A stretch of DNA of 64,000 bases. It comes from Candidatus Pacearchaeota archaeon (GTDB lineage Archaea > Nanoarchaeota > Nanoarchaeia > Pacearchaeales > GW2011-AR1). Of the stretch, positions 40,734 to 48,092 are shown piece after piece. Position 1 is the first letter of the stretch, and each line of letters opens with the position of its first letter. The stretch lies in contig JALOBN010000007.1 in assembly GCA_023228245.1 (NCBI GenBank), positions 1 to 64,000 of the forward strand. The letters run 5' to 3'. A model generated the notes under the pieces. The model did no database searches, was not told where the DNA came from, and saw only the letters and a program-made list of their open reading frames with translations. Position numbers and translations under genes: made by a program.

Positions 40734-40806
40734 ATCGGGGCCCCCGCTCGGCCTGCCGAGTGGGGTGATGCCCCCGTAGGGGCTCCATTCATGGTGCCCG
40801 CATAAA
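40734..40806. repeat. CCCGTAGGGGC dispersed repeat
   Basis: Two GC-rich palindromic units (one ending CCGAGTGGGGT, one CCCGTAGGGGCTCCATTCAT followed by GGTGCCCGC) fill the 99-base gap before 40819. The same two units recur, in opposite order, at 63346-63442. Confidence 0.7.
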
Positions 40807-40818
40807 GGAGTTGGTTCT

Positions 40819-41022
40819 ATGGGTAACATCATTCCGATTTCACGGAAATCAGGGTCGCCCACCATGGGAGACCTCATCGCCGGGCTCTATTCCGACTGCG
40901 GGATCCCAATGAGTGCGGACGACCGCCGGCGCATCGACAGAGCCCTGACCGACATCGAGAACGAGACCGACATCGTTCCCCTCCCGGCCAACATCGCCGT
41001 ACTGGGGATGAGGAGGGACTGA
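40819..41022 (+). CDS. Small hypothetical protein
   Basis: A 67-residue protein (MGNIIPISRKSGSPTMGDLI) with a helical SADDRRRIDRALTDIENETD middle. AAAGGAG precedes it. Ends at the start of the SPOUT gene. Confidence 0.6.
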   Translation: MGNIIPISRKSGSPTMGDLIAGLYSDCGIPMSADDRRRIDRALTDIENETDIVPLPANIAVLGMRRD

Positions 41023-41465
41023 TGCGCGGATACTTCGAGATCGGCATCTATCATACTAAAACAGAGATCAACGTCGGTACTCTCTGGCGCTCTGCCTATC
41101 AACTCGGAGCAGCGGGCATCTTCACAATCGGTAGACGCTACAAGAGGCAGGCGGGGGATACCGTCAAGGCATGGCGCCATATTCCGTTGCGACATTACGT
41201 CGATTTTGAGGACTTCAATACACATCGGCCCCAGGACGCGGTTCTCATTGGGGTTGAAATGGGCGGTGATCTTCTCCATACCTGTGCTCACCCGGATCGG
41301 GCTATCTATCTGATGGGCGCTGAGGATTCAGGTCTGCCACAGCAAATTTTAGATCGATGCAACCGAGTCATAGCGGTAGAAACTTCCGGCGTGGAATCAT
41401 ACAACGTCGCGGTTGCCGGAAGTATTGTGATGTATCATCGGTTTATAACGAGGACTTGTTTATGA
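41022..41465 (+). CDS. SPOUT (TrmH/SpoU-type) RNA methyltransferase
   Basis: A 147-residue protein. YHTKTEINVGTLWRSAYQLG is motif 1, AIYLMGAEDSGLPQQILDRC motif 2 and ESYNVAVAGSIVMYHRF motif 3 of the SPOUT family, whose trefoil knot binds SAM. These enzymes methylate 2'-O positions of tRNA or rRNA. It is a minimal domain with no extra RNA-binding part. A phage could use it to protect tRNA or alter decoding. Confidence 0.85.
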   Translation: MRGYFEIGIYHTKTEINVGTLWRSAYQLGAAGIFTIGRRYKRQAGDTVKAWRHIPLRHYVDFEDFNTHRPQDAVLIGVEMGGDLLHTCAHPDRAIYLMGAEDSGLPQQILDRCNRVIAVETSGVESYNVAVAGSIVMYHRFITRTCL

Positions 41466-41596
41466 ACACATTCTGGATCATCGTCGGGATCGCCATGATC
41501 GTCGTCCTGGGCGCCGTACTGGTCCTCATGGGCCTCGGGTATATTATCACCGAGGACCTGGCGGGAGCCGGCGAGCTGGAGGAAGGGGATGGATAA
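41462..41596 (+). CDS. 44-residue single-span membrane peptide
   Basis: MNTFWIIVGIAMIVVLGAVL then VLMGLGYIITEDLAGAGELE: one long hydrophobic helix with an acidic tail. ATGA overlap with the SPOUT gene. Could be a phage-encoded membrane regulator; unknown. Confidence 0.65.
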   Translation: MNTFWIIVGIAMIVVLGAVLVLMGLGYIITEDLAGAGELEEGDG

Positions 41597-41882
41597 AGAA
41601 CAATGCAGAGAATGCCTCGGAGAAGACTATTCCTGCCCGGTGAGACAGGCAGTTGACGCATCCAGAACATTCGGCTGCGCATGTGGAGAAGATGCTGCCG
41701 AAGAAGTGGCGGCCTATCTCGTCGATAGACGAGGGTGTGCTATGAAAAGCGCATTAATCGAGCAGGGTATCATCCGGGGCGAGCCGCTGAACCCTGAACT
41801 GCCACCCCTGCCTCCCGGAGGACTGAAAGATTATTGGAAGGTGCGGCTCGGAATGACGGAGGAAAAGCATGGATCAGATTGA
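41589..41882 (+). CDS. Small Cys-containing protein
   Basis: A 97-residue protein with CRECLGEDYSCPVRQ and later FGCACGEDAAEEV. Overlaps the membrane-peptide gene. Pro-rich C-terminus. Function unknown. Confidence 0.6.
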   Translation: MDKEQCRECLGEDYSCPVRQAVDASRTFGCACGEDAAEEVAAYLVDRRGCAMKSALIEQGIIRGEPLNPELPPLPPGGLKDYWKVRLGMTEEKHGSD

Positions 41883-42312
41883 TATGCCTAAGAATCACAC
41901 TGATCATTGTATGGTAGTTGGGTGTAATAATCCAGTTACCTATCGGGGCACTATGTTCCCAAATTCTTGTTCTGAACACGCGTTGTGGTGTTTTTTTCCC
42001 GGATGCTTTAAAAACGCAATTATAGAAAAGCGTGGAGTTGCTCTATGTAACGTGCATAAAAAACTAAATCTCAGAAAGCGCAATTCATATATTTGTGCAC
42101 ACACAGGATGTTATGAGACCGCAAGCCGGTATATCAAATTTTATGGTTATATGGCCATTACGCTTGTAAAAGCCTATTGTGATACGCATCTGCCGGGAGG
42201 CATAGAACAACAACGGCGCAATTCACCAAAAGAAATATCGTTCAAGCAATATTTATTGGCGATGGGAATAAACCGTTGCGCCGAACAGGAGAATGCTCAT
42301 GAGCCTCAATAA
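41869..42312 (+). CDS. Cys-rich zinc-binding protein
   Basis: A 147-residue protein with repeated Cys/His pairs: HCMVVGCNNP, CSEHALWCFFPGC, CNVHKK, CAHTGCYET, CDTHLPGG. The pattern suggests three small zinc modules. Its end overlaps the SSB gene. Unknown function. Confidence 0.65.
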   Translation: MDQIDMPKNHTDHCMVVGCNNPVTYRGTMFPNSCSEHALWCFFPGCFKNAIIEKRGVALCNVHKKLNLRKRNSYICAHTGCYETASRYIKFYGYMAITLVKAYCDTHLPGGIEQQRRNSPKEISFKQYLLAMGINRCAEQENAHEPQ

Positions 42313-42718
42313 AGTAATGCTGATCGGCCGGCTCGGCGCCGATCCCGAGGTCAGGTATCTTGACCACGGCGATGCCGTCGCCACGTTCTCGATCGCCACG
42401 TCCGAAAAATGGACGGACAAGAACTCCGGGAAGAAAGAAGAGCGCACCGAATGGCACCGGTGCGTGGCGTGGCGGCGGCTGGGCGAGGTCTGCGGCGAAT
42501 ATCTTTCCAAGGGCAAGCAGGTCTATGTGGAGGGGAAGCTCCAGACCAGGGAATGGACCGACCGGGACGGCGTAAAGCGCTCCACCACGGAGGTCGTCCT
42601 TTCCAACATGGTCATGCTTGGATCCGCCGGCAACCGGCCCCAGGGGCCCGGAGAGGCCGATGCGCCGCCGCACAGCAAGGGCACGTCCGCGCCGGATGAG
42701 GATGATATACCATTTTAG
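42299..42718 (+). CDS. ssb: Single-stranded DNA-binding protein
   Basis: A 139-residue SSB. The OB fold has SLNKVMLIGRLGADPEVRYL, then ERTEWHRCVAWRRLGEVCGE and GKQVYVEGKLQTREWTDRDG. The linker is short and the tip is APDEDDIPF, the partner-binding end. It coats single-stranded DNA during phage replication. The gene is in the rightward module, away from the helicase, and shares its tail with the RHH protein at 29574. Confidence 0.95.
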   Translation: MSLNKVMLIGRLGADPEVRYLDHGDAVATFSIATSEKWTDKNSGKKEERTEWHRCVAWRRLGEVCGEYLSKGKQVYVEGKLQTREWTDRDGVKRSTTEVVLSNMVMLGSAGNRPQGPGEADAPPHSKGTSAPDEDDIPF

Positions 42719-42722
42719 GATT

Positions 42723-42746
42723 CCGATCAAAGTGGGCTTTGATCGG
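42723..42746. repeat. Short hairpin repeat, copy 3
   Basis: CCGATCAAAGT and GCTTTGATCGG around GG (one mismatch), starting five bases after the SSB stop. Confidence 0.7.
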
Positions 42747-42774
42747 GTGAACACGTGGCCACCTCACGCTGCGC

Positions 42775-43140
42775 GTGAGACTCTGGCCGGGAGAACGTGA
42801 ACAATGGGAACGCTTGGATTCGATAATAATAGCACGGCGCAACAGTTTCCCGCGGCCGGATCGGACAGACCGGCGCTTTACCGAAACGCCGACCGGCAGG
42901 GAGCGCTCGGAGCGCACGGTGCAAGAAGAATACGAAAAGGAAGAGCGCCGGATGTGGCGGGCGGTGACGCTGGTGATTAAGGCCAAGCTTGAGGCGGTTG
43001 AATCCAACATCACAACGTTCGACCAGGAGTTTTTGCCGTTTATCGTTATGCCCGACGGCCGCACGATTGCCGAGATCCTGGTGCCGCAACTCCCCGCCCT
43101 GATCGGAGGCGACCGACAGTTGGAGGATTTAAGGAAATGA
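42775..43140 (+). CDS. Conserved phage protein of unknown function
   Basis: A 121-residue protein. The core, WRAVTLVIKAKLEAVESNITT and FDQEFLPFIVMPDGRTIAEI, recurs in many phages and is familiar to me, without known function. The start is probably GTG 42775, with a hairpin CTCACGC/GCGTGAG at it. Confidence 0.7.
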   Translation: MRLWPGEREQWERLDSIIIARRNSFPRPDRTDRRFTETPTGRERSERTVQEEYEKEERRMWRAVTLVIKAKLEAVESNITTFDQEFLPFIVMPDGRTIAEILVPQLPALIGGDRQLEDLRK

Positions 43141-43499
43141 GTAAAATTAAGATGTTTTTGCATAAGCTATTCCGTTCTTCAAAAACGGCCTGTGCCGAAG
43201 ACGGACATCTTGCTCCGGTGTATATAGTCCAGAAATGCTACCGTAAACCGGACAGAGAAAAGGATATTTTCCATAGCCGGTACGTTATGATGAAGGTCAA
43301 GCGATTTCGGCCACAATGCCCCCGATGCGGGAAATGGCTTGGAAACTGGAAGGAATTTTACGATACCGGGATAACGTCGTTTTCAGCCGGTGATTCGGTA
43401 TGGAATGCTACTCGGTACGGCGGATTTTATCTCATCGATAGCTGGCGGACCTACAATGACCCCAGCAAACCCCCCGCAAACGAAAAATATGAGGGTTGA
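43137..43499 (+). CDS. Small zinc-binding protein
   Basis: A 120-residue basic protein (MSKIKMFLHKLFRSSKTACA) with CPRCGKWLGNWKEFY near the middle. Aromatic-rich end. Function unknown. Confidence 0.65.
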   Translation: MSKIKMFLHKLFRSSKTACAEDGHLAPVYIVQKCYRKPDREKDIFHSRYVMMKVKRFRPQCPRCGKWLGNWKEFYDTGITSFSAGDSVWNATRYGGFYLIDSWRTYNDPSKPPANEKYEG

Positions 43500-43503
43500 T
43501 CCG

Positions 43504-43800
43504 ATGAGCGCTATCTCACGCTTCCTCAAGGAACACGGCCTCAAACACCTGACACCTTTCTGGTACGTCCGCTACCGCTACGGCATCATCCTGCGGCGTT
43601 TCGGGCGCGTCCGGACAGTTAATGGCGCATATGGCACAATCACCTGCGCCCGGGGCGGGTACGTGTACGTCCGGCTGGACGGCGAAAAGCGGTCAGGCCG
43701 GTATCACCCGAAGGAGCTGGTGTACTACCCAGCCCGGCCCGAGCCGGTACACCACAAGGAAGAGGACAATGAATCGAACGAAGATAGAGTGGGTTCGTAA
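43504..43800 (+). CDS. Hypothetical protein, KOW-like core
   Basis: A 98-residue protein (MSAISRFLKEHGLKHLTPFW). VRTVNGAYGTITCARGGYVY then VRLDGEKRSGRYHPKELVYY resembles a small KOW or SH3-like barrel binding nucleic acid. The ATG follows GAGGGTTGATCCG. Unknown. Confidence 0.6.
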   Translation: MSAISRFLKEHGLKHLTPFWYVRYRYGIILRRFGRVRTVNGAYGTITCARGGYVYVRLDGEKRSGRYHPKELVYYPARPEPVHHKEEDNESNEDRVGS

Positions 43801-44515
43801 CCCCGACGGGACCGCCGGCTACACCTGGAATCCAGTTACCGGCTGCCGTCATAACTGCTCCTACTGCTACGCCCGCCGGATGTGCGTGCGGTTTGCCGGG
43901 AAGTGGGGCCTCGACCCGGCCGACCCATTCAGGCCGACGTTTCACCCGGAACGGTTGAATGAAGTAGATCATCTCAAGGGGAAGAAACAAATATTTGTTG
44001 GATCGATGTGCGATCTTTTCGGTGATTGGGTTCCGAAAGAATGGATACAGGACGTCATCGATAAAGCGAGATTCCAAGACGAGCATTATGCACACTACGT
44101 TGTCGATAGAGACGGTCGGGTAAAACAATCCTGTCCCAGGACCTTCATCTTCCTAACCAAGAACCCCCGGCGATATGCCGAGTTCGACTTCCCGCCGAAC
44201 TGCTGGCTCGGGGTGACGGTGACGGGGCAGATCGATTACCAGAAATACCTCGGACTCAGAAGGCAGGATTCTAAAAATATCAAGTTCATGTCCTACGAAC
44301 CGATCCTCGGGTCATTTGATTTCTTTGACTTCGCCTTTCCCGACTGGCTCATCCTCGGCGCCATGACTGGGCCGGGGGCAAAGAAGTACGCACCCGACCC
44401 CCGGTGGATAGCCGATGCCGTGGCGCAATGCCGGGCGCGGGGGATCCCGGTGTTTATGAAGAACTCCATCCGTCCCTACTGGACGGGGGAGATGATACGG
44501 GGGTGGCCGAGATGA
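43769..44515 (+). CDS. DUF5131 / Gp37-Gp68 family protein (radical-SAM-like)
   Basis: A 248-residue protein opening MNRTKIEWVRNPDGTAGYTW then NPVTGCRHNCSYCYARRMCV. The Cys cluster GCxxxCxYCYA is the one of the phage Gp37/Gp68 family (DUF5131), related to radical SAM enzymes. Further features are FIFLTKNPRRYAEFDF and PPNCWLGVTVTGQIDYQKYL. Reaction unknown; the substrate could be DNA or a nucleotide. It overlaps its neighbours. Confidence 0.8.
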   Translation: MNRTKIEWVRNPDGTAGYTWNPVTGCRHNCSYCYARRMCVRFAGKWGLDPADPFRPTFHPERLNEVDHLKGKKQIFVGSMCDLFGDWVPKEWIQDVIDKARFQDEHYAHYVVDRDGRVKQSCPRTFIFLTKNPRRYAEFDFPPNCWLGVTVTGQIDYQKYLGLRRQDSKNIKFMSYEPILGSFDFFDFAFPDWLILGAMTGPGAKKYAPDPRWIADAVAQCRARGIPVFMKNSIRPYWTGEMIRGWPR

Positions 44516-44724
44516 CTTATGCTATCAAAGACAGTGCCGGCAACAGAGTGATTGTTGTCGAAAAGATGCCGCGTAGACGCTGCGAGCTTTGTGGAAAAAC
44601 GGCCGAGTTGCGTCCTTACGGCCCCAACGGTGAAAATATTTGTTTCGCTTGCGGCATGAAGGATGAAGAGACAACGGCTAAACAGTTCGGCAAGATCATT
44701 TTGGGAGAAAATCTGGATTCGTAA
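44512..44724 (+). CDS. Small zinc-ribbon protein
   Basis: A 70-residue protein with RCELCGKTAELRPYG and ICFACGMKDEETT, two CxxC pairs. ATG 44512 overlaps the upstream stop region. Last gene before two candidate structured RNA regions. Confidence 0.65.
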   Translation: MTYAIKDSAGNRVIVVEKMPRRRCELCGKTAELRPYGPNGENICFACGMKDEETTAKQFGKIILGENLDS

Positions 44725-44729
44725 TCTAT

Positions 44730-44876
44730 GGCTGGGCCTCGGCGGAGGGGGGAAGGGCAGTACTGGAATGTGCCCATAGTCCGTACTGTCTGTGATTAAC
44801 ACGGTAGCGATTATATGGGATCGCGACCCCGACATGTCTCGGCCCTGTGGGATGATAAGCCGCTCCCACCCCAGCC
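44730..44876 (+). ncRNA. Candidate structured RNA 1
   Basis: The gap of about 147 bases is closed by GGCTGGG (44730-44736) and CCCAGCC (44870-44876). Inside are possible hairpins CCTC/GAGG, CAGTAC/GTACTG, CGAT/ATCG, CCGA/TCGG and GTGGGA/TCCCAC (44847/44864). No frame of credible length is present. The regular nested stems suggest a folded RNA or leader; I cannot name the class. Confidence 0.45.
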
Positions 44877-44899
44877 TAACAAATAAGTAGAGGATGACG

Positions 44900-45094
44900 A
44901 TGAGACGTATCTGTAAGAAATGTGGGTGTGCAGATTTCAATGTTCTCATTACTGGCCCAGAATCGCACCATCTGGGATTGTTCGGCTTGAGGAACTTTTC
45001 AGGGATAGAACTTTATTGCGTTAAGTGCGGAGAAGTCGAATCATTCTCCATAGAATATTTAGGCGAGTATACAAAGGACGAAGTAACCGAATAG
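44900..45094 (+). CDS. Small zinc-ribbon protein
   Basis: A 64-residue protein, MRRICKKCGCADFNVLITGP, with a second pair in LYCVKCGEVESFSIEYLG. ATG 44900 follows GAGGATGACG. Sits between the two candidate RNAs. Confidence 0.65.
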   Translation: MRRICKKCGCADFNVLITGPESHHLGLFGLRNFSGIELYCVKCGEVESFSIEYLGEYTKDEVTE

Positions 45095-45180
45095 GGTGTG
45101 GGAACTGGCGTGAGATGTGGTGCGAAAAGGACAGCTCTCATGCGGTGTAAACTGTTGGCGAGCGTACCAGCCCACACCCT
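45093..45180 (+). ncRNA. Candidate structured RNA 2
   Basis: AGGGTGTGGG (45093-45102) pairs perfectly with CCCACACCCT (45171-45180). Inside, CTGG/CCAG stack on it, and CGTGAGA/TCTCATG (45109/45136) forms a 7-bp arm carrying TGT/ACA at its base. A ribosome binding site follows 6 bases later, so the fold could control the 45197 gene. Class unknown. Confidence 0.55.
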
Positions 45181-45196
45181 TTAAAGGAGAGAGATT

Positions 45197-45352
45197 ATGA
45201 GGCCCAACGAATTTACACGTGGCTTTGATGCTGGCCTGGCAGCGAGCCGGGCCAATACAAAAGAAATCCTTGACGAAAAAGACAGAACAATCTCCGACCT
45301 CCGATCCCGCCTTGCCGCCGAGACCAAACGAGCAGACGAGGCAGAGGTGTAA
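45197..45352 (+). CDS. Small coiled-coil protein, frame continues past an ochre
   Basis: A 51-residue protein (MRPNEFTRGFDAGLAASRAN then LRSRLAAETKRADEAEV) ending at TAA 45350. The same frame stays open to 45424, reading RDFANALLKELGWEIPCNGG after the stop, which looks like real protein. So this is either a mutated longer gene or a leaky stop. AAAGGAGAGAGATT precedes the start. Confidence 0.6.
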   Translation: MRPNEFTRGFDAGLAASRANTKEILDEKDRTISDLRSRLAAETKRADEAEV

Positions 45353-45416
45353 AGGGATTTTGCTAACGCACTGCTTAAAGAACTCGGATGGGAAATACCA
45401 TGTAACGGAGGGAGTG

Positions 45417-45695
45417 ATGGATAGACCGTTTGACTTAGACCTGGAAGATAAACTATTTAACTGTGAAATGGCGATTGAATACGCCGTTGCCAATCACGGT
45501 GTAGACCCATATAAATTCCGCACTCAGCTAAAAGAGATATTTGACGACCTCCGCACCGCCCGCGCCGAACTCGCCTCCGCCAAGAAGGTGATAGGGGAGA
45601 TACGGGAATCGGCGCATGGAATGTTGCAGTCTAAAACCGTGGGTGAATTGCACGATCATGCCGAAGCAATTATCAAGGTCATAAAGGAGAAATGA
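45417..45695 (+). CDS. Small coiled-coil protein
   Basis: A 92-residue protein (MDRPFDLDLEDKLFNCEMAI) with a helical second half (DLRTARAELASAKKVIGEIR). ATG 45417 has GGAGGGAGTG upstream. It is one of several short helical genes of similar style between 45.2 and 47.7 kb. Confidence 0.65.
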   Translation: MDRPFDLDLEDKLFNCEMAIEYAVANHGVDPYKFRTQLKEIFDDLRTARAELASAKKVIGEIRESAHGMLQSKTVGELHDHAEAIIKVIKEK

Positions 45696-45699
45696 GAAG

Positions 45700-45900
45700 A
45701 TGAATTCTTTTCAATGGTGGTGGTGCAGGACTATAGCGTGGCGAGTAGCCGATTGGCGACGAAAGGGGTTGAGGTTTATCGAGGACTGGTTTTGGGGAAT
45801 CCTGTTTATTGCCGTTGTGATTTTGTTCTTGTTGCCGCTCGCGGCAGCGTGCCATTGTCTCGAAAACGGTCATTTTGAAGCATTCCCCCTTGCGTTTTAG
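45700..45900 (+). CDS. Small membrane protein
   Basis: A 66-residue protein. A basic/aromatic start (MNSFQWWWCRTIAWRVADWR) precedes one membrane helix, FWGILFIAVVILFLLPLAAA. Unknown; could be a small holin-like or exclusion protein. Confidence 0.6.
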   Translation: MNSFQWWWCRTIAWRVADWRRKGLRFIEDWFWGILFIAVVILFLLPLAAACHCLENGHFEAFPLAF

Positions 45901-45934
45901 GACAACCGCACCCCCCTACTAACAAGGAGTGAGA

Positions 45935-46354
45935 ATGATGGACTTAGATAAAATATATAGCCTATTCGACGATGCCGTAAAAAATAATAACGACAAAATA
46001 GTGCTGTCTATTCCCCTGGCGGTGGAGTTTAGAGACGTGCTCAGAAATGCACTGGTGGAGCGTAACACCACAAATTCAACAAAACACCACCTACTCGATG
46101 AGGCAATATCCCGCATTACCGAACTCGAACGGGAGCGGGATGAAGCGGTGAAACAAGCGAATGAAAATTATCACGCCTACGAGATCATGCGCGACGGTTG
46201 CAAGATGCACGAAGAACTGGCCGACTCGTGGAAGGAGAAGGCAGAGAAGGCGGAGGGTGCGCTTGTCGAGAGTTTCCGGGACGGCTACGACGCGGGTTAT
46301 AAATACGCGAAAAGCGCGGCTGGCAGTAGAGGAGGCCCATATGTTGAACGATAA
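45935..46354 (+). CDS. Coiled-coil protein
   Basis: A 139-residue acidic protein (MMDLDKIYSLFDDAVKNNND). The middle (ISRITELERERDEAVKQANE) is a heptad coiled coil. AAGGAG is 5 bases upstream of ATG 45935. Family unknown. Confidence 0.65.
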   Translation: MMDLDKIYSLFDDAVKNNNDKIVLSIPLAVEFRDVLRNALVERNTTNSTKHHLLDEAISRITELERERDEAVKQANENYHAYEIMRDGCKMHEELADSWKEKAEKAEGALVESFRDGYDAGYKYAKSAAGSRGGPYVER

Positions 46355-46631
46355 AGACCTACGGGCGGTAGCGGAGTTCGCGGGGATAGACCTCGACACG
46401 ATCAAACTCCCCCAGTACGTTAATGATACGCGGTCAGATATGAAACTAAAATTACAGACCGACTCCGGCATGGCCGCGATACTGAGGACACTGTTGGCGA
46501 AGCCCTCCGTGATGCCTACGGGGAGTCTGGACAGGATACGAGAATTGATAACCTTGCCCGATGGTGTAGAGTGGGCTCCCGGTCCTGAATACGTGCGTAA
46601 ACAGATACAGTCAATTATTGACGAGGGATAA
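46341..46631 (+). CDS. Hypothetical protein
   Basis: A 96-residue protein (MLNDKDLRAVAEFAGIDLDT). SGMAAILRTLLAKPSVMPTG recalls GSMAILRAFHKAGYR in the next gene, so the two may share ancestry. Overlaps the upstream gene. Confidence 0.6.
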   Translation: MLNDKDLRAVAEFAGIDLDTIKLPQYVNDTRSDMKLKLQTDSGMAAILRTLLAKPSVMPTGSLDRIRELITLPDGVEWAPGPEYVRKQIQSIIDEG

Positions 46632-46632
46632 C

Positions 46633-46974
46633 ATGGACATAGATAAGAGAGTAGCAGAGTGGCTTGGCTTTATAGTGACGAAGGACGCGTTAGAGCATAA
46701 CCAATACGAATGGTTTTGTGACAACAAAGCTTACGGGATGTGGAAAGAGTTTATCGATTGGCTCTTTTCCGACGAAGGCTCTATGGCCATACTGAGGGCA
46801 TTCCACAAGGCGGGGTACAGAGTTGTTCACGAGACAATACTTACCTCTACATTTGTCCACACGGAACGCTACGTGGGTAATGCGCATTATGAACAAGGGG
46901 TAAAGGCACGTGCCGGTTCTTTAAACGCTGCCATCCGTGAAGCGGCGAGGAGATACGTAAAGGAGAAGCCATGA
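46633..46974 (+). CDS. Hypothetical protein, ABA-sandwich-like
   Basis: A 113-residue protein (MDIDKRVAEWLGFIVTKDAL). The end, ARAGSLNAAIREAARRYVKE, recalls phage proteins with an alpha-beta-alpha sandwich domain whose helix ends AIcrAALxA. The link is weak. GAGGGATAAC precedes the start. Confidence 0.55.
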   Translation: MDIDKRVAEWLGFIVTKDALEHNQYEWFCDNKAYGMWKEFIDWLFSDEGSMAILRAFHKAGYRVVHETILTSTFVHTERYVGNAHYEQGVKARAGSLNAAIREAARRYVKEKP

Positions 46975-47228
46975 TAGAAGAAATAAGAAAGAGGAATGAG
47001 GAGCACAAGACCCTACACGACAAGCTTGTGTCCGCAATGGGTATAAACTACGATTACCCACAACTCGTCATCGATATCGACGTCCTCCTCGCTATCATCG
47101 ATAGGGTGCGGGAGGAGTTGCCCGTAGAGAAGATGTGCGACTTCTGCGGGGTATCAACGATCGGGGGGAATCCGCACGACATCCTCGACGACATCAGGGC
47201 CATCCTCAACGAGGAGGACACAAAATGA
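46971..47228 (+). CDS. Small hypothetical protein
   Basis: An 85-residue protein (MIEEIRKRNEEHKTLHDKLV) with MCDFCGVSTIGGNPHDILDD; a single Cys pair. Coupled to both neighbours by overlap. Unknown. Confidence 0.6.
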   Translation: MIEEIRKRNEEHKTLHDKLVSAMGINYDYPQLVIDIDVLLAIIDRVREELPVEKMCDFCGVSTIGGNPHDILDDIRAILNEEDTK

Positions 47229-47473
47229 CACCGGAAGAACTGATAAAGGTTTTTCGGAACAATTCTAAGGAAAGTAGCTCCGAATACTCAACATTGTTAT
47301 GGAATGATCGAGCGGAATGTATCACGGCTCTCCTTAATCGCGCCACCCGTGCCGAGAAAGCGTTAGGGGAGATACGAACGGTATCACACATAGACCCATA
47401 CACCATTTCCAACTTCAAGGACACGGTGTATGGGGTAAACGGCATCCTTGACGACTATTACGGAGGCCAATGA
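47225..47473 (+). CDS. Small helical protein
   Basis: An 82-residue protein (MTPEELIKVFRNNSKESSSE) with RATRAEKALGEIRTVSHIDP, of the same style as 45417. ATGA overlaps at both ends. Confidence 0.6.
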   Translation: MTPEELIKVFRNNSKESSSEYSTLLWNDRAECITALLNRATRAEKALGEIRTVSHIDPYTISNFKDTVYGVNGILDDYYGGQ

Positions 47474-47655
47474 TGACCGAAGATGAATTAAGGGCCGTTG
47501 AAGAAAGGCGTCAAGATGCACTATTTCTATGCTCTGAATATGGTGTATCGCAATTACTCAAAACCGACATCCCCGCCCTCCTCGCAGAGGTGCGGAGGTT
47601 GCGGGAGATATGTGAGCGATGGGAGAACCTATCCCCTGTATGGAGGAAAGAATGA
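47470..47655 (+). CDS. Small helical protein
   Basis: A 61-residue acidic protein (MMTEDELRAVEERRQDALFL) with LLAEVRRLREICERWENLSP. May start at the second Met (47473). ATGA-coupled to the gene before. Confidence 0.6.
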   Translation: MMTEDELRAVEERRQDALFLCSEYGVSQLLKTDIPALLAEVRRLREICERWENLSPVWRKE

Positions 47656-47700
47656 ACACCATCTTTACCAAAGAGTATCTACCGGGGACGGTTTGACCCG

Positions 47701-47880
47701 ATGAAGATGGTCTACGTCCATTTCGGAAACTTTGGGCCTCCTATACTCGACGAACGGATACTCAGGCCGATTGCAGAGGTAACGAAGGAATTCAGCGAAC
47801 GGATTAAACCGGTATTCGAGTCTCTGGGAGACGGCAATGTAACGGTTAGTGTCGTTGTGACAGAAGTCGAAAAAACATGA
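47701..47880 (+). CDS. Small hypothetical protein
   Basis: A 59-residue protein, MKMVYVHFGNFGPPILDERI then RIKPVFESLGDGNVTVSVVV. It ends by ATGA overlap with the next gene. Unknown function. Confidence 0.6.
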   Translation: MKMVYVHFGNFGPPILDERILRPIAEVTKEFSERIKPVFESLGDGNVTVSVVVTEVEKT

Positions 47881-48092
47881 CCGAACACATGGCCTACATA
47901 GCCGTTAAATCCTGCGGGTGCGTCGTGGGGGCCGTTGTGGATATTCCGGAATGTCGGAAAGAGACGGCCAAGGACGTCGCCGAATGGATACGTAACGGCC
48001 TGACGATAGAACGAGTCCCATCGGCGGAAGTCAAGACGCTCTTAAAGGCGTGCCACTGTGATGAAAAACAGATTTCCATGGGGTTGAAATGA
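47877..48092 (+). CDS. Conserved small phage protein
   Basis: A 71-residue protein, MAYIAVKSCGCVVGAVVDIP then CRKETAKDVAEWIRNGLTIE and CHCDEKQ at the end. This pattern is common in phages; function unknown, with the Cys residues suggesting metal binding. Confidence 0.7.
   Translation: MTEHMAYIAVKSCGCVVGAVVDIPECRKETAKDVAEWIRNGLTIERVPSAEVKTLLKACHCDEKQISMGLK

Noticed and set aside
47652..47696. 14-codon frame overlapping a stop by ATGA
   Set aside because: Too short and with no ribosome binding site; the next real start is 47701.
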